Source of the DNA: Halobacteria archaeon
Lineage (GTDB): Archaea > Halobacteriota > Syntropharchaeia > Alkanophagales > Methanospirareceae
DNA: 9,226 nt
Direction: 5' to 3'
Assembly (NCBI GenBank): GCA_029932715.1
Contig: JAOZPO010000049.1
Span: 1-9,226 of the forward strand
Position 1 is the stretch's first letter. Every line of letters starts with the position of its first letter. The translations under genes and the position numbers were made by a program. Under the pieces are notes generated by a model. It was not told where the DNA came from. It searched no databases and saw only the letters and a list, made by a program, of their open reading frames with translations. This document shows, piece by piece, positions 1 to 6,487 of this stretch.

Positions 1-1734
1 TTCCTTCTGCTCCCTGTCTTTTAACGATCCCAGCTTATTTATCCGTGGACGAAGCGTGCTTTCATCTCGTCTGAATGTCACACCTAAATCTTTTAAGAAT
101 TTGTTCATACCCTCTCGCATCTCAAAGCACCCTTTTATCTCGCCTCGAACGCCGGGTTCACCCACAAAAACCATCAAACGGTCACTTAACAGGTCTATCA
201 AATATATATCATGGTCAACAATCAACATGGATACGTCCCTTCGCTCTGCATATCTCCGTATCGCTTTTATCAGCCGCACCTTCTGCTCCACATCCAGATG
301 CGCTGAGGGCTCATCCAGCATATACAAAGACGCATCATGACACAGACATGCAGCAATCGCAACGCTTTGTAATTCGCCACCACTGAGCTCGTTTATCTTC
401 TTCTCCTCTATCTCCTGTATTCTTAATGGATGCAGCACATCAATAATGTCCGCTTCGCTTAGCTTTAGCGAATAAATAAAATCCTTTACCGTGATGTCCT
501 GCTCTCCCTTTATGTACTGTGGCTTGTAAGAAACCGTAATATCAAACGATATTTCCCCCACTGTCGGCTCAGTCTCGCCTGCTAATACTTTCATAAACGT
601 ACTTTTACCTATGGCATTTCTACCTACTATTCCAAATACTTCTCCGGTCTCGATATTGCCCCTTTTCACATTCAATGCAAATGTACCATAACTCTTTTCA
701 AATTCTTCATAGGCGATGAACACATTCTGCTCTTGCCGCTTCTCCCTCGGCGGATGTGCAATGAATTCTATCGGCTTGTCTCTAATCCGCACGTTCTCTG
801 CCTGCAGGAATCCACTCAAATACTCCTTTATGCCCCTATTCGTGCCCTTTGGCATCGTCACTACGCCATATTCCCCGGGGTTACCGTATATGAGCTGGAC
901 ATAATCCGCGAGCATATCAAGGATAGCGAGGTCATGTTCCACAACAACCACTGGTTTATCTTTCAATACCGCCTTTATGCCTTTTGCCACCTTTACACGT
1001 TGATAAATATCCAGATATGGTGTTATTTCATCAAAGAAGAAGAAATCCGCAGCTCGTATCATACAACCGATTACCGCAACCCTTTGCAGTTCGCCGCCAC
1101 TTAGCCCCTTTATATCCTTATCCAGTGCCTCTTCGAGCTCAAAAGCATGCACGAGCTGCTTTGATACTCCTCTCTCATCTGTCCTTTCCAGCAATTCCTG
1201 AACAGTGCCCTCGAAGAACTGTGGGATTGCATCTACGTATTGAGGCTTATATGATACTTTTAACTCCCTTTTCGCCAGTTTATCAAAGTAACTCTGCAAT
1301 TCCGAGCCGGCATAGTTCCTTATTATGCCATCCCAACTTGTTTCCACCGCTAAATTGCCAAGGTTCGGAACTTGCAGCCCGGATAATATCTTTACTGCCG
1401 TGCTCTTACCCGTGCCGTTCGCTCCTAACAGTCCTGTTACTTTACCTGCTTTTGGTATCGGGATGCCATAAAGCACGAACCCATTTTCACCATATCTGTG
1501 CGTCTCCTCGCCTCTTAGCTCCTCGGGTAAGCCTATGATAGAAATAGCACCGAAAGGGCATTTCTTTACGCATATTCCGCAACCCTCACATAAATCCTCG
1601 GATATTACCGGCTTACTATCTTTACCCACTACTATCGCCTCTGATCCTGTTCGCACTAGCGGGCAGTATTTCAAGCATTCATACTCGCATTTCCGCGGTT
1701 GACACTTATCCCGCTTCAATATCGCTATTCGCAT
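1..1734 (-). CDS. ABCE1 / RNase L inhibitor-type ribosome recycling ATPase (3' end cut by window edge)
   Basis: This is a cytoplasmic twin-ATPase that splits ribosomal subunits after termination (ABCE1/Rli1 family). The window holds 578 codons, starting at the only ATG downstream of an in-frame TAA. Seen in order: two N-terminal 4Fe-4S clusters (Cys11, 16, 20, 24 and Cys49, 52, 55, 59); NBD1 Walker A GANGTGKS (104-111), signature LSGGELQR (211-218) and Walker B with D235/E236; NBD2 Walker A GRNAIGKS (371-378), signature LSGGELQS (450-457) and Walker B DEPSAHLD (from 474); and the C-terminal hinge motif LRPRINKLGS. Family members are about 590-600 residues, so only around a dozen residues are lost at the left edge. 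The NBD1 Walker B continues as ITPYLD instead of the usual PSSYLD, and NBD2 has Ser where the signature usually has Arg. A small ORF overlaps the start by 10 nt. Family identity is certain. Confidence 0.97.
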   Translation of the reverse strand, partial: MRIAILKRDKCQPRKCEYECLKYCPLVRTGSEAIVVGKDSKPVISEDLCEGCGICVKKCPFGAISIIGLPEELRGEETHRYGENGFVLYGIPIPKAGKVTGLLGANGTGKSTAVKILSGLQVPNLGNLAVETSWDGIIRNYAGSELQSYFDKLAKRELKVSYKPQYVDAIPQFFEGTVQELLERTDERGVSKQLVHAFELEEALDKDIKGLSGGELQRVAVIGCMIRAADFFFFDEITPYLDIYQRVKVAKGIKAVLKDKPVVVVEHDLAILDMLADYVQLIYGNPGEYGVVTMPKGTNRGIKEYLSGFLQAENVRIRDKPIEFIAHPPREKRQEQNVFIAYEEFEKSYGTFALNVKRGNIETGEVFGIVGRNAIGKSTFMKVLAGETEPTVGEISFDITVSYKPQYIKGEQDITVKDFIYSLKLSEADIIDVLHPLRIQEIEEKKINELSGGELQSVAIAACLCHDASLYMLDEPSAHLDVEQKVRLIKAIRRYAERRDVSMLIVDHDIYLIDLLSDRLMVFVGEPGVRGEIKGCFEMREGMNKFLKDLGVTFRRDESTLRPRINKLGSLKDREQKE

Positions 1735-1859
1735 TTTACGCTCTTCTCTGTCTCTGATTTATATCTGTTTATATTAGTAAGTAGTGATTTCACTGTAAAA
1801 TTCGAGAGTGCCCCGCTCAATATGCTTTTGTCCACATTACTCTTTACTATTCTTGCCAT
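1725..1859 (-). CDS. Candidate small ORF (44 aa) overlapping the ABCE1 start
   Basis: An ATG at 1859-1857 opens 44 codons ending in TAG at 1727-1725, so it overlaps the ABCE1 start codon by 10 nt in another frame. The predicted product starts MARIVKSNVD, ends SVKCE, and is rich in Lys, Ser and Asn with no membrane segment. I do not recognise it. In favour of a real gene: a TATA-like TTTATAAA lies about 27 nt ahead of the ATG, the spacing expected for a leaderless archaeal mRNA; codons such as AGA and ATA resemble those of the neighbours; and the stop/start overlap would allow translational coupling to ABCE1. Against: it is short, has no Shine-Dalgarno sequence, and ABCE1 has its own TATA-like box inside this ORF. 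It may simply be the ABCE1 leader. Conservation of the reading frame in relatives would decide. Confidence 0.35.
   Translation of the reverse strand: MARIVKSNVDKSILSGALSNFTVKSLLTNINRYKSETEKSVKCE
1757..1764 (-). promoter_or_regulatory. TATA-like box for ABCE1
   Basis: ATATAAAT on the minus strand is centred about 27 nt upstream of the ABCE1 ATG, which would give a leaderless or very short-leader transcript. A second box, AATATAAA (1768-1775), lies about 10 nt further upstream. Only a weak purine stretch (AGAGAAGAG) precedes the start. This is inferred from spacing only. Confidence 0.4.
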
Positions 1860-1875
1860 TTGTCAAAACCAAATT

Positions 1876-1891
1876 GCGAAAACTTTATAAA
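1876..1891 (+). promoter_or_regulatory. BRE/TATA promoter of the PEPCK gene, possibly bidirectional
   Basis: GCGAAAACTTTATAAA reads as an archaeal purine-rich BRE followed by a TATA box on the plus strand. It predicts a start of transcription near 1911-1915 and a leader of about 45 nt before the PEPCK ATG. The AT core is nearly symmetric (TTTATAAA), and on the minus strand it sits about 27 nt from the ATG of the small ORF upstream of ABCE1. One element could therefore serve both directions, although the BRE favours the plus strand. Confidence 0.55.
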
Positions 1892-1944
1892 TTGATTATA
1901 TTTTCTGGTCTATGGAAAGAAAGATAGAAAGGATATAAAATATA

Positions 1945-1950
1945 GAGGAG
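1945..1950 (+). promoter_or_regulatory. Shine-Dalgarno of pckG
   Basis: GAGGAG lies 7 nt before the ATG at 1958 and 10 nt before the adjacent second ATG at 1961, so it favours the first of the two tandem start codons. Confidence 0.6.
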
Positions 1951-1957
1951 CGAAGGA

Positions 1958-3841
1958 ATGATGGAAGACAAAAGAGAGATGGAACGGCTAAAATCACGCC
2001 TGGGTGCGGAAAGCTACAAGAAGCTTATCAGGATTGATAACCCGGAGCTTCACCACTTCATTGCTAAGTATGTTGAACTTTGTAATCCTGATATGGTTTT
2101 TGTCAGCACCGATTCACCGCAGGATATACAATACATTCGGACAGAGGCGATAAGAGCGGCAGAGGAGCATGAACTTGCCGTGGCGGGTCATACGGTTCAT
2201 TTTGACGGCTATTACGATCAGGCAAGGGATAAGAGCAATACTAAGTTCCTTCTGCCGCAGGGTGTTAATTTAGGCACGGGTATGAATGCAATGGATAGAG
2301 AAGAGGGTCTCAAAGAGATTCATGATATTATGCGCGACATCATGCGCGGGCACCAGTTGTACGTGCGGTTCTTCTGTTTGGGACCTCTCAAATCCGAATT
2401 CTCAATAACCGCGGTTCAGCTCACAGATTCCGGCTACGTAGCTCATTCTGAGGACTTGCTGTACAGGCAGGGTTATGAAGAGTTTGTAAGATTAGGGCAA
2501 TCTGCACGCTACTTCAAGTTTGTGCATTCCGCGGGTGAATTGGACGATAGGAAGACCTCGATGAACATAGATAAGCGCAGAATTTATATTGATCTCGAAT
2601 CGGAAACGGTGTATAGTGCGAATACGCAATATGGCGGTAACACAATTGGCCTGAAGAAATTAGCAATGCGTACTGCAATAAATCGTGCATCAAGAGAAGG
2701 CTGGCTGAATGAACACATGTTTATTATGGGTGTGCATGGGCCCTCAAATAGGGTGACTTACTTTACAGGTGCCTTCCCCTCGCTCTGCGGCAAGACTTCA
2801 ACCTCTATGCTGCCCGGGGAAACAATAGTCGGCGATGATATAGCGTACTTAAGACAAAAGAATGGAAGAATACGTGCAGTCAATCCAGAGAGAGGCATAT
2901 TTGGTATAATACGGGGCGTAAACTCCATAGACGACCCATCTATATGGGCTATATTACACTCACCAGGTGAAATCATATTCTCCAATGTTCTGGTTACGGC
3001 AGAAGAAACGCCCTACTGGCTTGGCAGTAACGAAGACCCGCCACAAAAGGGCATTAATCATTCTGGCGAGTGGCAGCACGGGAAGAAAGATGCCGATGGT
3101 AACGACATAACACCTTCACATCCTAATGCCAGGTTCACGCTTGATATGCACTTATTGAATAATCTAGACCCAAATATCGACAATCCCGATGGTGTGGTAA
3201 TAGATGGAATAATCTATGGTGGTCGGGATTCAGATACGAAAGTGCCGGTTGAGCAATCCTTCAATTGGGTGCATGGCGTTATTACTATGGGTGCCGCGCT
3301 GGAATCGGAAACGACAGCAGCAACGCTGGGCAAAGAGGGTGAACGGAAGCTCAATCCCATGTCTAACCTTGATTTCCTCTCTATTCCCATCGCTAAATAT
3401 ATAGAGAATCATCTGGCTTTTGGTCACATTACGAATCCTCCCTGTATATTCTCTGTGAATTACTTCTTGAGAGACACGGCGGGTAATTTCACGAATGCTA
3501 AGATAGATAAGGCTGCGTGGCTTAAATGGATGGAACTGCGTACGCACCAGGAAGTAGAAGCAATAGAAACGCCTACGGGGCTAATACCAAAATACGATGA
3601 CCTTAAGCGACTGTTCAGAGAGGTGCTTAACAAAGACTATACCCGTGAAGAGTATATAAAGCAGTTTACAGTTAGGGTTGCGGAGAATTTAGCTAAGCTC
3701 GAGCGTGTGGAGCAGTTCTACCGGACAAAAGTGCCTGATACGCCGGCAATCGTCTTTACTGTCTTCGAAGAGCAAAGGCAAAGGCTAATCAAGGCAAGAG
3801 AAGAACAAGGTGATTATATCGAGCCTGATACGCATGCATAG
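1958..3841 (+). CDS. pckG: Phosphoenolpyruvate carboxykinase, GTP-type
   Basis: This enzyme interconverts oxaloacetate plus GTP with PEP, CO2 and GDP, and acts in gluconeogenesis in the cytoplasm. The 627-residue product has the length and motifs of archaeal GTP-PEPCK: a substrate/metal region YGGNTIGLKKLAMR (225-238), NEHMFIMGVHGP (251-262), kinase-1 P-loop FPSLCGKTSTSM (273-284) with the reactive Cys typical of GTP enzymes, kinase-2 GDDIAYL (292-298), NPERGIFGII (309-318) and FNWVHGV (435-441). The ATP-type enzyme is a different family and is excluded. The ATG at 1958 is followed by a second ATG; GAGGAG at 1945-1950 fits the first. Its own BRE/TATA lies about 70 nt upstream, and it is divergent from ABCE1. 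The gene is intact and nothing in it looks transferred recently. In a C1-metabolising archaeon it would make PEP for sugar synthesis. Confidence 0.97.
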   Translation: MMEDKREMERLKSRLGAESYKKLIRIDNPELHHFIAKYVELCNPDMVFVSTDSPQDIQYIRTEAIRAAEEHELAVAGHTVHFDGYYDQARDKSNTKFLLPQGVNLGTGMNAMDREEGLKEIHDIMRDIMRGHQLYVRFFCLGPLKSEFSITAVQLTDSGYVAHSEDLLYRQGYEEFVRLGQSARYFKFVHSAGELDDRKTSMNIDKRRIYIDLESETVYSANTQYGGNTIGLKKLAMRTAINRASREGWLNEHMFIMGVHGPSNRVTYFTGAFPSLCGKTSTSMLPGETIVGDDIAYLRQKNGRIRAVNPERGIFGIIRGVNSIDDPSIWAILHSPGEIIFSNVLVTAEETPYWLGSNEDPPQKGINHSGEWQHGKKDADGNDITPSHPNARFTLDMHLLNNLDPNIDNPDGVVIDGIIYGGRDSDTKVPVEQSFNWVHGVITMGAALESETTAATLGKEGERKLNPMSNLDFLSIPIAKYIENHLAFGHITNPPCIFSVNYFLRDTAGNFTNAKIDKAAWLKWMELRTHQEVEAIETPTGLIPKYDDLKRLFREVLNKDYTREEYIKQFTVRVAENLAKLERVEQFYRTKVPDTPAIVFTVFEEQRQRLIKAREEQGDYIEPDTHA

Positions 3842-3988
3842 CGGTAGCGTTAACTAAGACAAAGCATTAGAAAGCGCCCAGTTCCAAATATTATCAACGA
3901 ATGCTGCCATTGAGTGAAATGGAATTTGTTATACAAGGCTTCAAAAACGGGTGGTATTCTGAATATTTTCCGTCTAAAAATTAAGTAT
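3842..3988. other. Intergenic spacer, no supported gene
   Basis: The stretch between the PEPCK stop and the trpC promoter holds no recognisable RNA gene, repeat or convincing hairpin terminator. A 27-codon open frame (3901-3984, plus) has no ribosome binding site and no recognisable product, and is probably chance. Confidence 0.5.
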
Positions 3989-3990
3989 TT

Positions 3991-3997
3991 GTATATC
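3991..3997 (+). promoter_or_regulatory. TATA-like promoter element of trpC
   Basis: GTATATC within an AT-rich stretch lies 34-40 nt ahead of the ATG at 4031. It predicts transcription starting near 4018-4022, at or just ahead of the GGAG ribosome binding site. A second AT-rich motif, CATATAC (4004-4010), is too close to the start to be the TATA box. Confidence 0.4.
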
Positions 3998-4018
3998 TAA
4001 AATCATATACACAGTTTT

Positions 4019-4022
4019 GGAG
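4019..4022 (+). promoter_or_regulatory. Shine-Dalgarno deciding the trpC start
   Basis: GGAG at 4019-4022 is 8 nt before the ATG at 4031. The alternative in-frame GTG at 4022 overlaps this site itself, so the ATG is the better start and the product is 253 rather than 256 residues. Confidence 0.55.
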
Positions 4023-4030
4023 TGGAAAAG

Positions 4031-4792
4031 ATGGTGGCGGAAATTTTAAGACGGAAACGTGAGATTATCGAGCGGTTAAAGGAGCGAAGGAGCATAAAGC
4101 AGGCGATTTCAGAAGCCCGAGCAGCAGGAAAGAACCCTGTAATCACTGAAGTAAAGCGAAAAGGCTTGAAAGAAGGCGAACAAGCACTAAACGTAGACCC
4201 GGTAGCAACTGCGAAGCAAATGGCAGCCGGCGGTGCATGTGCTATATCAGTACTAACAGAAGCGGCTTTTTCTGGTAGTTTACATGATTTACGGGATGTT
4301 AAGCTTTCTGTTGCACTGCCTGTCCTGCGAAAGGATTTCATATTCGATGAGTTCCAGGTACTGGAGTCATACGTGCACGGCGCGAATGCCATACTACTGA
4401 TAGCACGATTTATAAGTGCAAGTAAGTTAAACGAACTGATACGGAAAGCTGCATCGCTTGACATGGAAGCGCTCGTCGAGATAGACCGAGTATCAAAGGA
4501 TATGATTCTCGATATGGACTTTACGACCGCATCTACGACACTAATAGGCATAAACAATCGCGATCTGGACACGCTTGAGGTAGACGTGGCGACTTTTGTG
4601 CAGATTGCACCGGAGATAAAGTTGAAGATACCTGCCAATGTGCCTTTAGTAGCAATGAGTGGAATAACGAGTAAAGAAGAAGCAAGACGGATGTTTGATG
4701 CTGGTGCGGACGCTTTGCTTGCCGGCACTTCCGTTATGCGTGCTGACGAGATTGAGCGAAAAGTGATGGATTTTGTGAGCGTTCAGGTGTAA
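4031..4792 (+). CDS. trpC: Indole-3-glycerol-phosphate synthase (TrpC-like) with altered active-site positions
   Basis: A TIM-barrel enzyme that closes 1-(2-carboxyphenylamino)-1-deoxyribulose 5-phosphate to indole-3-glycerol phosphate in tryptophan synthesis. The 253 residues match the family in length and in order: EVKRK (40-44, with the E and K equivalent to Sulfolobus E51/K53), SVLTE (73-77), PVLRKDF (97-103, K101 as catalytic K110), LVEI (148-151, E150 as E159), IGINNRDL (172-179, N175 as N180) and the phosphate-binding MSGI and AGTSVM segments. The changes are unusual. The canonical SPS following KRx is replaced by GLK (45-47), and the Glu of the ESGI motif (Sulfolobus E210) is Met209, with Ser210 kept. 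No other trp genes are in the window. It begins a probable two-gene unit with the secreted dockerin protein 11 nt downstream. The fold assignment is firm; the exact substrate is slightly less certain. A 241-codon antisense open frame across it is a shadow. Confidence 0.88.
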   Translation: MVAEILRRKREIIERLKERRSIKQAISEARAAGKNPVITEVKRKGLKEGEQALNVDPVATAKQMAAGGACAISVLTEAAFSGSLHDLRDVKLSVALPVLRKDFIFDEFQVLESYVHGANAILLIARFISASKLNELIRKAASLDMEALVEIDRVSKDMILDMDFTTASTTLIGINNRDLDTLEVDVATFVQIAPEIKLKIPANVPLVAMSGITSKEEARRMFDAGADALLAGTSVMRADEIERKVMDFVSVQV

Positions 4793-4803
4793 ACAGACAG
4801 GAA

Positions 4804-5607
4804 ATGGAAAAGATATTTGGCTTCTTGTGCACTGGTATAGTGCTACTTTTGGTCTTGTCTTCGGTAGTACATGCAGAAATGGATGATGGTAAAGAGCCCG
4901 TTAAATGCTTGACTGACCTTGATTTTAATGACGATGGATATATCAATCAGTTAGACCTTGATATATTGAAGTCGCACTTTAACGAAAGATATAGCAGGTA
5001 CGTAGCGTGGGATTTGAATGCTGATTTCAGGTGCGACCACAGGGATTTTTATTATTTCGCAGACCATGTGCCGCTGAATTATCGCTACCAGGTAGAGGCA
5101 AATACAGCGGTTTGGAACCTATCGAATTATACAATCGAGCGGCGAAAAATGCCTGCCGTTATTCTTGATGAGGTAGTTTATCCACAAAATCCAGAGCGTG
5201 TAATTACATGGATAAAGCAGTACACGAGTCTTGAACCGCCTAAGAACGACTCGGCAGTATGTGTTCATTACGCTCGTGACCTCTGCCGATTGGCGTATAA
5301 AACTTTAGGACCGAAGACGGTAGCATGGGGCTCTTCTGGCGTTCATGCCTATGGGATGATATATACCGGTGGCAAGTGGCGCGATATATCTAACTGGCTT
5401 ATAGTAGACCCCTACTGGAAATTCTATGCCTTTGAGAATGTCTCAAACTCCGCGAAATTCCATGATACTGATTCTATAGAGATATTACTGGATGAAGGGC
5501 GTTATGGCTATTGGGCACTACATCTGTCGGTGGATCATAAGAATAATACTATTTGTGAACCTTACAAGACAGAATACAGGGTAATGAATTTTCGAGAGCC
5601 GGGCTAA
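4804..5607 (+). CDS. Secreted protein with dockerin-like and transglutaminase-like domains
   Basis: The 267-residue product has an N-terminal signal peptide (hydrophobic 5-22, probable cleavage after VHA at 24) and no other membrane segment or lipobox. Residues 36-90 carry two EF-hand-type calcium loops in dockerin spacing: D40, N42, D44, N48, D51 (DFNDDGYINQLD) and D70, N72, D74, D78, D81. Residues about 148-210 resemble a transglutaminase/papain-like core: C153 in SAVCVHYARDLC, H181 in GVHAYGMIY and D202 in IVDPYW form a plausible Cys-His-Asp triad. Cys35 and Cys77 could form a disulfide around the dockerin loops. I infer an extracellular protein that may dock to a cohesin and act as a protease, amidase or crosslinker; the activity is unknown. 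The start is 11 nt after the trpC stop with only a weak AGGAA in front, suggesting cotranscription. No cohesin is in the window. Confidence 0.8.
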   Translation: MEKIFGFLCTGIVLLLVLSSVVHAEMDDGKEPVKCLTDLDFNDDGYINQLDLDILKSHFNERYSRYVAWDLNADFRCDHRDFYYFADHVPLNYRYQVEANTAVWNLSNYTIERRKMPAVILDEVVYPQNPERVITWIKQYTSLEPPKNDSAVCVHYARDLCRLAYKTLGPKTVAWGSSGVHAYGMIYTGGKWRDISNWLIVDPYWKFYAFENVSNSAKFHDTDSIEILLDEGRYGYWALHLSVDHKNNTICEPYKTEYRVMNFREPG

Positions 5608-5670
5608 CAGTCTGACAGAGGAGTACGGATCCTAATTAAAGGAGGACATGTGAACCCTGATTGATCTGAC
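5608..5670. other. Convergent junction with an orphan Shine-Dalgarno
   Basis: Between the converging stops of the dockerin gene and mfnB there is no clear terminator hairpin. A strong AAAGGAGG (5638-5645, plus) is followed 3 nt later by ATG TGA, or by a GTG opening a 4-codon frame. No gene follows on this strand. Confidence 0.4.
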
Positions 5671-6384
5671 TCACACCGCAACGGCTCGCTTCAAATCCGT
5701 CACCAACTCCGCTTTTACTCTATCTTCTCTATTACCGCCACAGACCATACCTCTAACACCCAGTATATCTGGTTTTATTGCCTTTATTACAGGAATATCC
5801 TCAAATTTTAGTGCGCCCGCAAGTGCAGTCACCAGCCCAAGCGATTTCGAGTCTGCAACAAATGACTTAAGTTCGTCTTCGCTTAGAAATTCCAGTGTTG
5901 ACCGCCCATCCTTTATCCCCGTGTCTATCATTGCCACATCTATATCCACTTCTTTTCCTATTTCTGCTATTTCGAAAGGTGAAATCGAATTTATCCGCTT
6001 GTAGTCGGCATAGAAAGCAGAAACGAGCTTCTTCGCTGGATCAAAACCCTTCACCGCTTTTACCGCACCGGTAAGCAAATCTATCGCCTCCTCTTTCGTC
6101 TTTATCTTGTGCAGCCCGATTTTTATGTATTCGGCACCAGAAGCCGCTGCGCCTAACGCAGCTAAAGATGCAGTTCCCGGCTTATAATCGAAATCGCCTA
6201 TTGCTGCGCTCATTTCCATTCCATTTCCTTTCTCGTCCACCAGTTTCTTTATTGACCTTATTACCCACGGGAAATTAGCACCTAAAGAACCCTCTTTCGG
6301 ATTCTTTACATCTACAATGTCCGCATTGCCACTGATCACTGCCTTCGCTTCTTCCACATCCTTTGGGCTTACCAACACTTTCAT
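5671..6384 (-). CDS. mfnB: (5-formylfuran-3-yl)methyl phosphate synthase MfnB
   Basis: This enzyme makes 4-(hydroxymethyl)-2-furancarboxaldehyde phosphate from two glyceraldehyde 3-phosphates, the first step to the furan of methanofuran (family once called DUF556). The 237 residues align end to end with what I recall of Methanocaldococcus MJ1099: LVSPKDVEEA (4-13), DVKNPKEGSLGANFPW (25-40) with Schiff-base K27, YKPGTASLAALGA (67-79), YIKIGL (86-91) with K88, AMIDTGIKDG (151-160) with D154 and K158, and a Cys at 215 near the C terminus. K27, K88, D154 and K158 correspond to the residues reported as essential in the M. jannaschii enzyme (K27, K85, D151, K155). TAGGGGAT at 6393-6400 can serve as the ribosome binding site. 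It lies 103 bp downstream of rpiA on the same strand, with its own TATA-like boxes in the gap. It is a marker of methanofuran-using archaea. Confidence 0.97.
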   Translation of the reverse strand: MKVLVSPKDVEEAKAVISGNADIVDVKNPKEGSLGANFPWVIRSIKKLVDEKGNGMEMSAAIGDFDYKPGTASLAALGAAASGAEYIKIGLHKIKTKEEAIDLLTGAVKAVKGFDPAKKLVSAFYADYKRINSISPFEIAEIGKEVDIDVAMIDTGIKDGRSTLEFLSEDELKSFVADSKSLGLVTALAGALKFEDIPVIKAIKPDILGVRGMVCGGNREDRVKAELVTDLKRAVAV

Positions 6385-6451
6385 ATTACTTTATCCCCTA
6401 ATATTCATGCCCGAGTGCTCTTCTGGTCTGAGCATGCAACATGTTATGATG

Positions 6452-6474
6452 CTTTATATTACGAACATATAAAA
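6452..6474 (-). promoter_or_regulatory. TATA-like boxes upstream of mfnB
   Basis: On the minus strand, TTTTATAT (6474-6467) and AATATAAAG (6460-6452) lie just after the rpiA stop. Either would give a leader of roughly 45-60 nt before the mfnB ATG. They suggest that mfnB can be transcribed separately from rpiA, although read-through is possible. Confidence 0.4.
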
Positions 6475-6487
6475 GCATATCTTTCTT

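Noticed and set aside
984..1538. A 184-codon plus-strand open frame across ABCE1
   Set aside because: It lies wholly opposite the conserved Fe-S/NBD1 region of ABCE1 and has no family motif, so it is an antisense shadow.
3901..3984. A 27-codon open frame between pckG and trpC, considered as a trp leader peptide
   Set aside because: It has one Trp codon only, no ribosome binding site, no attenuator-like hairpins after it, and it lies upstream of the likely trpC transcription start.
4003..4728. A 241-codon open frame antisense to trpC
   Set aside because: Its product is a low-complexity Ser/Ala/Ile-rich sequence with no recognisable motif, and the opposite strand encodes clear TrpC motifs throughout. 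It is a shadow of biased codon use.
5620..5645. Possible hairpin terminator at the convergent junction (TCCT AATTAA AGGA)
   Set aside because: The stem is only 4 bp with no following T tract on either strand, too weak to call a terminator.
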